Origin: Cryobacterium psychrotolerans
Lineage (GTDB): Bacteria; Actinomycetota; Actinomycetes; Actinomycetales; Microbacteriaceae
NCBI RefSeq assembly: GCF_900101115.1
Contig: NZ_FNFU01000006.1
Location: 62,001 to 126,000 of the forward strand
Reading direction: 5' to 3'
DNA length: 64,000 nucleotides
In this document: one piece after another, positions 34,059-42,272 of the stretch
Layout of the letters: each line of letters opens with the position of its first letter
How positions within the stretch are numbered: position 1 is the stretch's first letter
Position numbers and translations under genes: made by a program
Notes under the pieces: model-generated
Database searches by the model: none
The model's input: only the letters and a program-made list of their open reading frames with translations
Told to the model about the DNA's origin: nothing

Positions 34059-34601
34059 GTGAGCGACGCCTCGCCAGACGTCCCCACCCAGCGGGGCTGG
34101 TACGCCGATCCCGCCGGGCTGCCCCAGAAGCGATGGTGGGACGGCGACCAGTGGACCGAACACCTGCATGATCCCGAGCGGAACGCCTACGGGATCGACG
34201 GCGCGTTGGCGGCGGGGGCGCAGGCATCCGTCTTCAACAACTACATCTGGGCCATCGCCCTGTTGCCCGTGGTGTCGTTCCTGGCGCTCACCTCCGCCGA
34301 GACGTCGTCGCCCCTGCTGGGCTGGGGCATCGCGATCGGCAGCGTCGTGCTGGCCTACCTCGACCACCGGCAGCTGCTGCGCGACGGCCTGGACCGGCCG
34401 TTCCACTGGGCCTGGGCGATCCTCTCACCCGGGGCCTACGTGGTAGGGCGCTCGGTCACCGTGCGGCGCCTGACCGGCGCCAGCCTCGCGCCGATGTGGG
34501 TCTGGGTGGCCATCATGCTCGTCTACGTGCTCACCGTCCTCGGCAAGGCGGACGGGGCCGCGGCCGCTGCGCTGGGCGGGACGGCTGCGCTGGGCGGCTG
34601 A
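34059..34601 (+). CDS. DUF2510 membrane protein (paralogue 2)
   Basis: This 180-residue protein has a GTG start with an AAGGAGCCATC leader, nearly the same as paralogue 1 at 6051. An N-terminal DUF2510 module (RGWYADPAGLPQKRWWDGDQ, WTEH) is followed by about four membrane helices and the shared DGLDRPFHWAWAILS segment. The C-terminus is an Ala/Gly tail. Function is unknown. Confidence 0.87.
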   Translation: MSDASPDVPTQRGWYADPAGLPQKRWWDGDQWTEHLHDPERNAYGIDGALAAGAQASVFNNYIWAIALLPVVSFLALTSAETSSPLLGWGIAIGSVVLAYLDHRQLLRDGLDRPFHWAWAILSPGAYVVGRSVTVRRLTGASLAPMWVWVAIMLVYVLTVLGKADGAAAAALGGTAALGG

Positions 34602-34630
34602 ACCCCCGCCACCCCGCGCCCCGGATGCGC

Positions 34631-34698
34631 CGAGTGTCGCCGTTCCTGCCGAGAGTCCCCGTTGCACCGGCGATTCTCGGCACGATCGGCGACTCTCG
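34631..34698. repeat. Intergenic palindrome class F
   Basis: Arms of 27 bp (34631-34657 and 34672-34698) pair with four mismatches around a 14-nt loop (CCCGTTGCACCGGC). It follows the DUF2510 gene and precedes a class A element by 65 bp, between convergent genes. The loop contains CGTTG, as the class B and C loops do. Confidence 0.7.
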
Positions 34699-34762
34699 CC
34701 CACTCTCGCCGAGTTCCGATCGGCGCGGGGCCGAGCGTGCGCCAAGGATGCGCCCCGGATGC

Positions 34763-34834
34763 GCCGAGTTTGCCTGTTCCGGTCGAGTTTGCCTGGTGCG
34801 CGGGGGCAACTCGACCGCAAGTGCCAATCTCGGC
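34763..34834. repeat. Intergenic palindrome class A, copy 2
   Basis: The element begins GCCGAGTTTGCCTGTTCC and ends GCAAGTGCCAATCTCGGC, pairing imperfectly around TGGTGCGCG. It is nearly identical over about 75 bp to the copy at 39426. It ends 15 bp before the SGNH-hydrolase stop codon. Confidence 0.82.
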
Positions 34835-34848
34835 GGGGGAGGGGCCGG

Positions 34849-35679
34849 TCAGTCGACGCTGATGCGGGCGAGGAGCAGCTCGGCGATCGCGCGGTAGCCG
34901 CGGTCGTTCGGGTGGAAGTTGTCGCTGGTGCCGCCGAAGACGTCCCGTCCGGCCGGGCCACGGTTTGCCTCCACCGGGTAGAGCCCGTACAGGCTGACGA
35001 ACGCGCCGCCGCGCTCGCCGCATTCGTCCTCGATGACCGCGTTGTAGGCATCCGAGCCGTCGGCGCCGCCCTCGCTGCCCCAGGTGCCGACGCAGAGCAG
35101 CGGCACGGCCGGCGACTCGTGACGGATGCGGTCCAGAAGCGCACCGTAGACCGTCTCGAACCGGGGAAGCGGCGTCTTCTCGACCACGTCGTTCGTGCCG
35201 AGTTCGATGATCGCCAGGTCGAGGTTGGCCGGCGCGTTCAGGATGCCGGACACCACGCCCGTGTCGGCGCCGGCCCTGTTCGCCCGAAGTTCGGTGACCG
35301 GCCCGCCCGCGGACAGCGCATCGACCATCAGCGGCCGGTACCCGAGGTCCTTGTCCTCGGCCGACAGCCCGTACGTGATCGAGTCCCCGGCGAACAGCAC
35401 CCGCAGTGACCCCTCCGCCGGACGGGTGACGCGCACGGTTTCGTTCTCCGGATCCGCGCCGAGGGTGAGCGTCGAGGCAACGACGCCGATGGCTGCGAGG
35501 CCGACGAGGCCGACGATCAGGCCGAGGGCGATCCGTCGGGACCGGCCGTGGGATGGGCCGTGGGATGCTCCGTCGGACGAGCCGCGGGATGCGCCGTCGG
35601 ACGGGCCGCGGGATGGGCGAAACCGGTCGCGAAACCAGCGGAAAACCGTGGAGGCGAGGGTCGAACCGGCTGAAGGCAT
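34849..35679 (-). CDS. Membrane-anchored SGNH/GDSL hydrolase
   Basis: This 276-residue protein has a repetitive Ser/Gly/Pro N-terminal region (GPSDGASRGSSDGASHGPSH), one membrane helix (about 50-70) and an SGNH esterase domain. Block I is LFAGDSITYGLS, the LGTNDV block holds Asn, and DNFHPNDRGY carries the catalytic Asp/His pair. It is probably an extracytoplasmic deacetylase or esterase. The N-terminal repeat is encoded by a degenerate 12-bp tandem array and may vary in length. Confidence 0.88.
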   Translation of the reverse strand: MPSAGSTLASTVFRWFRDRFRPSRGPSDGASRGSSDGASHGPSHGRSRRIALGLIVGLVGLAAIGVVASTLTLGADPENETVRVTRPAEGSLRVLFAGDSITYGLSAEDKDLGYRPLMVDALSAGGPVTELRANRAGADTGVVSGILNAPANLDLAIIELGTNDVVEKTPLPRFETVYGALLDRIRHESPAVPLLCVGTWGSEGGADGSDAYNAVIEDECGERGGAFVSLYGLYPVEANRGPAGRDVFGGTSDNFHPNDRGYRAIAELLLARISVD

Positions 35680-36093
35680 CCGACGATTCTAACAAAAACG
35701 GGTCACGTCCCGCTGAGTGGTGGAGCTTCTCAACACCGTGCGGGACGTGACCTGCGCCGGACGGAGATGGTGATCACAGGGTGTTTCTCGCCGATCCCGA
35801 CTGTATGGAGGTTGGCCAGGCGACAGCTAGAGTTGCCCTCCTGGACAACGGCCGACCACCGATCGTCCGCGATTGTGACACTCAATGAGTGTCTTCTTGT
35901 GCACGGTATCAATGGCTGTGCGCGAGCGGATGGCCCAGTTCCAAGGGGGTTCGGCGTCAAACGAGCATTGCTCCGACTCCGTGGGCGGGAAAGCACTAAA
36001 ATCCCTTAAGATGACCAAACCTCATTAGTGTTTGTTACGAACTACCCACGACCAACGGGACCTCCTCGTTGGCCGCTAACCAAGGAGACAATC
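35680..36093. promoter_or_regulatory. Intergenic region before the CHRD gene, with a 17-bp palindrome
   Basis: No convincing gene lies here. GACACTCAATGAGTGTC at 35877-35893 is a perfect palindrome with a single central base and could be an operator. The stretch near 35995-36040 is AT-rich (AAAATCCCTTAAGATGACC) and could hold the promoter for the CHRD gene, but I cannot place it with confidence. Confidence 0.45.
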
Positions 36094-36792
36094 GTGAAAC
36101 GATATTCCATTGGGATTTTCGGAGCCTCAACCGTTGCGTTACTCGCTGCGGCTGCACTCGGATCCGGCGCAGCTCAAGCGCACAGTGATCAAGCCACAGG
36201 TGCCGACAAAACGGTAACGCTGACCGCCAATCTCACGGAGCTAAACGGCTCGGGGGCATCCGGCACCGCTACCGCAGTAGTTCGCAACCAGAAGATCAAG
36301 CACATAGAAGTGCACGCTTCCGGGCTAACACCAGACGCTCCGCACGCGCAGCACATCCACTACGGCAACCAAGCGCTGAACGAGTGCCCCACCCTGGCAC
36401 TGGACAGCAACGGTGATGGCCGCCTAAACACCGTGGAAGGGATTCCGGCGTACGGACCGGTCGTCGTGTCGCTGACTACGACGGGCGACACGACTCCCGC
36501 CAGCTTCCTGGACGTGACCCGTTTCCCGGTGTCTGCGGATGGCAGTTACCACTACAGCCGCGATAACATCCGCATCACCAAGGTGGCGGGAACGGGCTAC
36601 CCGGGCCCCAACGGAACCGGAACGGCCAAAGAGATCGCAGATTCCATCCGGGAAGGCGAAGGCGTCGTCGTGATCCACGGCATCGACTACAACGGCAACG
36701 GCTCTTATGACTTCAGCCGAGGTGCAAGCGAACTGGACCCGAACCTGCCTGCAGAAGCGACGGACCCGGCCGCCTGCGGCGTCCTGGAGTAA
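36094..36792 (+). CDS. Secreted CHRD-domain protein
   Basis: This 232-residue protein starts at a GTG with AAGGAG 6 nt upstream. A Sec signal ends near AAQAHS. The mature part has the CHRD-like pattern TLTANLTELNGSGASGTATA, APHAQHIHYGNQ and LDSNGDGRLNTVEG. The domain is thought to bind metals or matrix; function is unknown. Its codon usage and GC are lower than its neighbours, it ends in a strong terminator, and it borders IS remnants, so it may have been acquired. Confidence 0.82.
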   Translation: MKRYSIGIFGASTVALLAAAALGSGAAQAHSDQATGADKTVTLTANLTELNGSGASGTATAVVRNQKIKHIEVHASGLTPDAPHAQHIHYGNQALNECPTLALDSNGDGRLNTVEGIPAYGPVVVSLTTTGDTTPASFLDVTRFPVSADGSYHYSRDNIRITKVAGTGYPGPNGTGTAKEIADSIREGEGVVVIHGIDYNGNGSYDFSRGASELDPNLPAEATDPAACGVLE

Positions 36793-36829
36793 GGCACACA
36801 CCCAGGAACCTTTCTTGGGCAACAACCGC

Positions 36830-36867
36830 CGGTGGCCCGTCTTCAAAGACGGGCCACCGCTTTGTTT
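36830..36867 (+). terminator. Rho-independent terminator of the CHRD gene
   Basis: CGGTGGCCCGTCTT and AAGACGGGCCACCG form a 14-bp perfect stem with a two-base spacer, followed by CTTTGTTT. Confidence 0.9.
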
Positions 36868-37090
36868 ACCTGGGCACCTCAAAAGGCGGCACACCGCCAC
36901 GCTCCCGGAACCAGCGGCTACCAGCCGCCTGCGACACGCCGACCGCAGTCGCAGCGTTCTCGCTGGTTAGCCCTTCTGCTATCTGACCCCAGAACTTCCG
37001 CTCAACCTCCCGACGAAGCGACGGAGCACCCGGCGACTTCATTGGCGACCTGCCCGTCAGCTCTTTCATCCAATCCGCTGGCCGACCCAT
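36866..37090 (-). pseudogene. Truncated IS30-family transposase (N-terminal part)
   Basis: The frame encodes 74 residues (MGRPADWMKELTGRSPMKSP, then LRREVERKFWGQIAEGLTSE and GVSQAAGSRWFRERGG). This is the N-terminal helix-turn-helix of actinobacterial IS30 transposases. A good RBS (GGAGG) is kept. The frame ends at a stop inside the CHRD terminator, and the DDE catalytic domain is absent, so the element is dead. Confidence 0.8.
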
Positions 37091-37160
37091 CCGATACCTC
37101 CATAATCGAGGTGTTGCGACGACCGGTTGAATCCACCATGTGCGTCAGGGCATCAGGGCG

Positions 37161-37896
37161 TCAGGGCATCAGGGCGTCGAAGCCGCCCGGGTGCAGGTTC
37201 GACGACACGGCGATGGAGCGTTTCTCGTAGGCGGCGTCAACGAGCCGATAGAGCCCTTCCGCCGCATCGGCACCCACTTCGAGCAGCCCGATGTCATCGA
37301 CCACGATCAAATCGGCGCGGAGGATCCGGGCGACCACGCGGCCGACGGAGTCGTCGGAGCGGTGCGCGCGGACCAGCGCGCCTGGGTCCTCGAGGCGGAA
37401 CCACGCAACGCGCATCCCGGCCTCCACGACTTGCTGGCCGAGGGCCTCGAGGAAGAACGTCTTCCCTGTGCCGCTCGGCCCGCAAACGACGACGTTCTCC
37501 TTCCGACCGATCCATTCCAGGGTCCGCAGGACGTGCTGCGTCGGCACCGGGATCGAGGACGCGGACTCGTCCCAGGTGTCGAACGTCTTCCCGGTCGGGA
37601 AGCCGGCGGCCTTCCGACGGGTGGCGAGCATGGACCGGGATCGACCGGCGACCTCCTCGACGAAGAGGGCCTTGATGACCTCGATCGGTTCCCAGCGTTG
37701 CGCGCGGGCCGTCGCGACCATCTCCGGCGCCAACGCGCGGGCGTAGGGCACCTTCAGCTCCCCGGAATTGCCGGTGGATGAAGCGGGAGCCGGTGTCCAG
37801 CCCCATTGTTGCAACCCTGACGCGAGGGTATCGTCGCCGGAAAGGGGCTCGCCCAGAACGCTGAAGATTCGATCTGTCGGCGCGGCCTCACTGTCT
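37161..37896 (-). pseudogene. IS21-family IstB-like ATPase gene, truncated at both ends
   Basis: The coding stretch matches IstB: GNSGELKVPYARALAPEM, then VVCGPSGTGKTFFLEALGQQ (Walker A), LIVVDDIGLLEVGADAAEGL (Walker B) and SNLHPGGFDALMP. The normal C-terminal 40 or so residues are missing. The frame instead hits stops in a short tandem repeat. At the 5' end there is no start codon near the homology boundary, and the partner istA is absent because csbD lies there. Confidence 0.8.
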
Positions 37897-37919
37897 TCGA
37901 CTGATGAGAGGTGGAAACT

Positions 37920-38093
37920 ATGAGTCAGGCTGACAAGATCAAGAATGCGGCTGAGAAGGCCGCGGGAAAGATCAAGGAGAGCGCGGGCAAGATCGCGGGG
38001 GACAAGTCGCTCGAGGCTGAAGGCAAGACCGACCAGGCCAAGGCGAGTCTGAAGCAGGCCGGCGAACAGGTGAAAGACATGTTCAAGAAATAG
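37920..38093 (+). CDS. CsbD-family stress protein
   Basis: This 57-residue, Lys/Ala/Glu-rich, unstructured-looking protein (AAGKIKESAGKIAGDKSLEA, EGK) has the CsbD pattern. GAGAGG precedes the ATG. CsbD-like proteins are induced by general or envelope stress. It is followed by a gene for a tiny membrane protein, a pairing often seen in actinobacterial stress clusters. Confidence 0.88.
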   Translation: MSQADKIKNAAEKAAGKIKESAGKIAGDKSLEAEGKTDQAKASLKQAGEQVKDMFKK

Positions 38094-38150
38094 CGAACGC
38101 ACCCGGTACTCCATTGCCCGGACCTTCCGGGAACAACGGAAAGGAACACC

Positions 38151-38315
38151 ATGAACATGCTGCTCATCGTCGTGGCTATCATCGCGCTCGTCCTCTTGCT
38201 GACGGGAGGATTTGTGCCGTCCCTGAACTTCCTATTGTGGGTGGGTGTGATCCTTCTGGTGATAGCGGTGATTGCGTTCTTGGTGCGCTCGATGTCGGGT
38301 CGCCGAGGCGCGTAA
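38151..38315 (+). CDS. 54-residue hydrophobic membrane protein
   Basis: A short gene (ATG at 38151, AAAGGA upstream) encodes two membrane helices (LLIVVAIIALVLLLTGGFV and LLWVGVILLVIAVIAFLV) and a basic end SMSGRRGA. It resembles the small hydrophobic DUF6131-like proteins. It is probably co-transcribed with the CsbD gene. Confidence 0.75.
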   Translation: MNMLLIVVAIIALVLLLTGGFVPSLNFLLWVGVILLVIAVIAFLVRSMSGRRGA

Positions 38316-38591
38316 CAGGCGTCTGAACCCCGCCGAAGCCACGATGCAAGGCTGGTCCTGGTTCCTGCGGCTGCTGTTTGGGCTCACAGGTGCTCGATAG
38401 GACCGAGCTGAAATCCGCGTTCCTGTTGTGCCAGTCGCAGAATTGCCAGGACCATCAGTCCAGATCGCAATGCCCACACCCGCCGCGGCAACCGTTGAAT
38501 CGTGCACTGGACGCGCGCTGACCGCAGGCATATTCTCACCAGCAGCGAAGCGTTCGCGAAGCGTTCGCGAAGCGACGTGCGGAGGTCCACC
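38316..38591. other. Intergenic stretch with an 11-bp direct repeat
   Basis: No gene is supported. GCGAAGCGTTC is repeated in tandem at 38545-38566 with a further partial unit, just upstream of the small interrupted reading frame. The rest is unremarkable. Confidence 0.4.
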
Positions 38592-38816
38592 ATGAGCGAA
38601 GAGATGGCGACACCAGTATCTGATGAAAGCGGGACGTCCTAGTCCGCGAAGCCAGGCAAACCGGCCGTGGGCACCCCGATTGGCGATATGTCAGTGGAGG
38701 GCGAAACCGAAGTAGGTCCGTACCCGTCCCTGACTCACATCGAAAACATGGAACAGGCAGACCTGCCAGCAGTTGCCGAAAACGTCGCCGAAAGGAAGCC
38801 CAGCGAAGACGAGTGA
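38592..38816 (+). pseudogene. Small acidic reading frame interrupted by an in-frame TAG
   Basis: An ATG with a good GGAGG RBS begins MSEEMATPVSDESGTS and meets TAG at codon 17 (38640). The same frame continues for 57 codons: SAKPGKPAVGTPIGDMSVEG, then VGPYPSLTHIENMEQADLPA, ending KPSEDE and TGA. The second part has the same acidic composition. A single base change from an intact 74-residue gene is the simplest reading. Re-initiation at the ATG at 38688 is possible. Confidence 0.5.
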
Positions 38817-39354
38817 CGGCGCCGGGGTCAACCCCGCCAAGCAGAAACCGGATGACCAGTTCGCGACCGCTGACGATCGCAAGGCCGCCTGCGTGCCTCG
38901 ACCCCGATGGTGAACAGCTCACAAGAGAGAACGCTCATCAGCGGAAACCCACCGGGCCACAACGCGGACGCCGGAGGCTACCAGCCGTAGGTGGGGGGTG
39001 AATCCGTGGACGTTCTTGCTGGAGCTCTATTCTGCAAATCCTGCAATAGGCGCATTGGTCTGCCGGGGGACGGTCGGGTCAGGGGCGCGAGCATGGTGTG
39101 TCGGGGCGTCGTCACGGAGCCCGGCAGCCTCGCACCGGTCGGTGCCGTTTGAGATGGCGTAATACTCGTCCAGAGAATCGGTGTCGGTTTCGGTCAATTC
39201 GTCGTCATCCTGGTTGTCCAAATGGGGAGCCTTGATAATGAGGAACTTATTGATCGCTACGCGGAGGTGGACGCCGTCCCACGCACGGTGGCTCTTCACG
39301 TTGCCGGAGCAACGCTCACGAGCGGGAAACCACACCACTCACGGGGACGCAACC
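38817..39354. other. Gene-poor, lower-GC relic region
   Basis: Several short frames overlap here in different phases. Downstream of 38817 a frame reads NPAKQKPDDQFATADDRKAA and breaks, and DGEQLTRENAHQRK continues in another phase, as in a frameshifted old gene. A minus-strand frame (39027-39338) contains HLDNQDDDELTETDTDSLDE but has no RBS or homology. I do not call a gene. Confidence 0.4.
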
Positions 39355-39388
39355 AAAACGCCTCGATCGCGCCCTCGTGAGGCGTTTT
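39355..39388. terminator. Bidirectional hairpin terminator
   Basis: AAAACGCCTC and GAGGCGTTTT are perfect complements around a 14-nt loop, giving T-runs on both strands. It lies beyond the 3' end of the MpaB-like gene on the minus strand. Confidence 0.7.
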
Positions 39389-39425
39389 CGCCGCCTCGGT
39401 TCCCTTCCAGCGCAGCGGGGGATGC

Positions 39426-39497
39426 GCCGACTTTGCCTGTTCCGGTCGAGTTTGCCCGGTGCGCGGGGGCAACTCGACCGCAAGTGTCAATCTCGGC
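39426..39497. repeat. Intergenic palindrome class A, copy 3
   Basis: This copy is nearly identical to the one at 34763-34834; only about four bases differ in the compared stretch. Its right arm overlaps the end of the MpaB-like gene and supplies that gene's last codons and stop, so the repeat seems to have replaced the original 3' end. Confidence 0.83.
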
Positions 39498-40386
39498 GGG
39501 TCTGCAGGCGGGCGATCCGCTTCCGCGCGGCATCCTCCGAGGTCGAGCGGCTGCCGAGCAGCATCCGCACCGCCCCGAGCACCACGCCCGTCGCCCACAC
39601 GGCAGGCAGCCTCGACCGCCGGAGCCCGAGCATCCGGCGATACTCCTCCGGCAGCGACGCGACCGCTCCGGCGAACATCACCCGGTAGGCCGGCATCATC
39701 GAGCGACGCAGCGGCGGATTGCGGATGAAGCGCACCGCCTCGGCCACGCGCTCGTCGCTCTTGAGCGTCCCGGCCTCGGAGAAGGCGGCTAGTTGCGCCC
39801 GCAGCTCCCGCTCCGAGCGCGGCGGGGTGGGCACGCCCACCAGCTCGCCGGCGATCGCCCATTCGCGCACGTAGGCATCCGCGCCGCCGGGGATGTCGCC
39901 GCCCCACAACTGCTCGCAGGCGAGGAACGCGTCGGTGAACACCACATGCACCCAGGACAGCAGCTCAGGGTCGCCCGCCGCATATGGCCGTTCGACACCC
40001 CGCGCGTCGAGGTAGGTGCCCGCGACCCGGTCGTGGAAGCGCGCCACCCGCGAGGACTCGAGCCCCGCCAGTTTCGTGTCGGCGAAGGTCACCGTGATCA
40101 GCCATTGGATGGTGCCGCCGAGCCGCCCGAGCGGGTCCTCACGGTACCGCGACCAGTCGTGCACGCCCGCCATTGCGCCCGGGTGCAGCGTCTGCATGAG
40201 CAGGGCACGGATGCCGGCGACCATCGTCGCCATCCCGCCGTGCACGGCCCAGGCCGCCGAACCCGGGCCGAAGTAGCCGGCGTCATCGCCCTCTTCGATC
40301 GGGCCGATCCAGTGCGGGCGACCCTCGGAGTTGCCGGAAAAAGTCGTGAGGAGGTGCGACCGCCAGCGCTCCGCAATCCTGCTCAT
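39487..40386 (-). CDS. Oxygenase MpaB-like (DUF2236) protein
   Basis: This 299-residue protein has the family pattern: FGPGSAAWAVHGGMATMVAG, LLMQTLHPGAMAGVHDWSRY, HDRVAGTYLDARG, LSWVHVVFTDAFL, and two C-terminal helices (LRRSMMPAYRVMFAGAVASL). The conserved His residues may hold haem or another metal. Family members include rubber oxygenase (Lcp/RoxA-related) and MpaB-like enzymes; the substrate is unknown. No RBS is seen before the ATG at 40386. The C-terminus RLQTRRD is encoded by the class A repeat. Confidence 0.85.
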   Translation of the reverse strand: MSRIAERWRSHLLTTFSGNSEGRPHWIGPIEEGDDAGYFGPGSAAWAVHGGMATMVAGIRALLMQTLHPGAMAGVHDWSRYREDPLGRLGGTIQWLITVTFADTKLAGLESSRVARFHDRVAGTYLDARGVERPYAAGDPELLSWVHVVFTDAFLACEQLWGGDIPGGADAYVREWAIAGELVGVPTPPRSERELRAQLAAFSEAGTLKSDERVAEAVRFIRNPPLRRSMMPAYRVMFAGAVASLPEEYRRMLGLRRSRLPAVWATGVVLGAVRMLLGSRSTSEDAARKRIARLQTRRD

Positions 40387-40471
40387 GTATCGAGGGTAAT
40401 CCGACCGGGCTGGGCGTGGGCCGCGTGTTCCCGGGCGGCGTCCCGCCCTGGCCGGAGCGCTCGCCGGAGGC

Positions 40472-41218
40472 TCACGGGGCGTGGTCGCCGCCCGGGCTCT
40501 CCGCTGCGGGGCGTGCGCCCCTGGCATGCTCGGCGTCGAGCGGGCCGGCCATGGTCGCGGCCAGGATCCCCGCCCAGTGGCGGTAGTCCTCTGCCGTGCG
40601 GAACCGGTCTGCTGCGACGCCGGGCCGAGCCGTCAACGGAACGAATGTCGTGCGCGGAAGCGCCCGGCACATCACTGCCGTCGCCTCGTTGAGCACCGCC
40701 GCGTGCCGGTCGGCGATGGTGCCGAACGGCCCGCCGAACCCGGGCACGGATCGAATGGGCTGCACGCCCAGCATGAAGACCTGCGTGCTGCGCCCCGAGG
40801 TGCGCACGAGCAGCCTCAGGAACGCGGACAGTTCGCGGCGCCACGCCCGCACCGAGGTAAGGGTGAGAGCGTCATTGCCGCCGAGGGTCACGACGATGGC
40901 GTCGTAGCGGCCCAGGTCGCGGTCGTCGAGGTCCGCCACCGCCGAACGTGCGGTCGTCTGGGGGCTGAAGAGGGCCTCGACGTCGACCCCGCGCCCGGTG
41001 CGGGCCGACAGTGCCCGGGCGAGGGAACCCGGCAGGGCGAGATCGTGGCTGAGCACCCCCCACCCGACCGCCGGACCGCTGCCGAAGACGAGCACGCGGT
41101 CGCTATCGACGCCCGCGGATCGCGCCTGGGGAGCATCCGTCGGCCGGGGCACATGCCCGAGGCTCGCGCCCGTCCGCGCGGCCCAGGCCGTCATGAGCGG
41201 CACCAGCGCCCAGCGCAT
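40472..41218 (-). CDS. SGNH/GDSL hydrolase, cell-envelope type
   Basis: This 248-residue protein starts MRWALVPLMTAWAARTG, a weak signal-anchor. The esterase blocks are VLVFGSGPAVGWG (block I, Ser) and VVTLGGNDALTL (Asn block), with DYRHWAGIL at the end (His). A GTG at 41230 with GGAAGG upstream is an alternative start adding four residues. The substrate is unknown, perhaps an acyl group of the envelope. Confidence 0.8.
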   Translation of the reverse strand: MRWALVPLMTAWAARTGASLGHVPRPTDAPQARSAGVDSDRVLVFGSGPAVGWGVLSHDLALPGSLARALSARTGRGVDVEALFSPQTTARSAVADLDDRDLGRYDAIVVTLGGNDALTLTSVRAWRRELSAFLRLLVRTSGRSTQVFMLGVQPIRSVPGFGGPFGTIADRHAAVLNEATAVMCRALPRTTFVPLTARPGVAADRFRTAEDYRHWAGILAATMAGPLDAEHARGARPAAESPGGDHAP

Positions 41219-41230
41219 GAATTTCCCCAC

Positions 41231-41520
41231 CGATTGCCTTCCGACCGCCCAAGCCCGGCCGGGTTTCAGGGTGCCCGTGCCGTCGAGTATTTTCCGGCAC
41301 CAGTCTAAGCCGCGCCCATAGTGCCGGGGTAAGCCCCTCTGGCGCCTCGAGACAGGCCGGGTTATATTCGTCTCCCAGGTCCGGCACCCGGGTCCGGCGG
41401 CCGAGGCCCGCCTCGAGGATGAGAAATCTCTCATCCCGCTCTCCGGGTGGCCTCATCTCCCGTCGCCAGAGTTGCCCCAATGACCCGATCGGGTTCGGGA
41501 AGAAACGGGAGCGCATCACG
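41231..41520. promoter_or_regulatory. Control region of the acidic-protein gene
   Basis: GATGAGAAATCTCTCATC (41417-41434) has 7-bp arms around a 4-base centre. The hexamer CTCATC recurs downstream at 41456-41461, giving a direct repeat as used by OmpR/PhoB-type regulators. The response regulator gene lies next door, convergent. No clear -10/-35 pair could be fixed. Confidence 0.35.
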
Positions 41521-42189
41521 ATGAAGAAATCAACGAAGCTGTTCATGACCGGGGCCGCGAGCCTGCTCGGAGTGGCGCTCGCCACCGGCGGCGCGTATGC
41601 GACGACCGCATCCCTGACGACCGTGGATGCCCCGGGCCAGGTCATGCCCGTGAGCGGCGTCGGGCCCGCCTCCGAGCACGCCAGCGAGAACGCCCTCGAG
41701 CACGCGAACCCGAACGCCCACGGATTGTTCGGCTGGACGACGGAGTCCACCGATACGCCGGAGGACGACGCATCCGGCGCGGATGACGACGCGGCCGGCG
41801 ACGAAGCCCGCGATGCGGCCAAGGACGCCAGGGACGAGGCCCGCGACTCTGCCAAGAGCGCCAGGGACGCAGCCAAAGATGCGGCCAAGGACGCCGAGGA
41901 CGCAGCCAGGGACGCAGCCAAAGACGCCGGCACGAAGCACTCGTCCTCGGACGACGACGGCGATGACGCCGACGAGAACGAGCAGGAATCCGACTCCTCC
42001 GGTTCCGTCGAGGCCGTCGAGCCGGATGACGCGGTCGAGGTCGACCACGAGTCGGACGACGCCGACGAGGCCGAGCGCGAAGACGAAGCGACCCACTCAG
42101 AGGACGCAGAGGACTCGAAATACTCAGAGGACTCCGAGGACTCAGAGGACTCCGGTGACTCGCACGATTCAGACGAGTCGGACGACTAG
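41521..42189 (+). CDS. Secreted, extremely acidic low-complexity protein
   Basis: This 222-residue protein has a Sec signal (KKSTKLFMTGAASLLGVALA, cleavage near AYA-T). A segment of heptad-like Asp/Ala/Lys repeats follows (RDAAKDARDEARDSAKSARD), typical of a helical rod or LEA-like protein. The end is a Ser/Asp/Glu tail (SEDSEDSEDSGDSHDSDESD). The tail resembles calcium-binding or mineral-associated phosphoprotein sequences in composition only. It faces a two-component system across a shared terminator, and may be its target. The function is unknown. Confidence 0.82.
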   Translation: MKKSTKLFMTGAASLLGVALATGGAYATTASLTTVDAPGQVMPVSGVGPASEHASENALEHANPNAHGLFGWTTESTDTPEDDASGADDDAAGDEARDAAKDARDEARDSAKSARDAAKDAAKDAEDAARDAAKDAGTKHSSSDDDGDDADENEQESDSSGSVEAVEPDDAVEVDHESDDADEAEREDEATHSEDAEDSKYSEDSEDSEDSGDSHDSDESDD

Positions 42190-42231
42190 CCACACACACT
42201 CTGCCGGCGCACCGCGCCGACAGTAGCCAGA

Positions 42232-42267
42232 GCCGGGGAGCGACCATCGGGTTGGACGCTCCCCGGC
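42232..42267. terminator. Bidirectional terminator between the acidic protein and response regulator
   Basis: GCCGGGGAGCG and CGCTCCCCGGC are perfect complements around a 14-nt loop. CATTTCTATTT follows on the plus strand. Confidence 0.85.
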
Positions 42268-42272
42268 CATTT

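Noticed and set aside
39027..39338. Minus-strand frame of 103 codons with an acidic stretch
   Set aside because: No RBS, no recognised motif, and it lies in a degraded interval; insufficient support.
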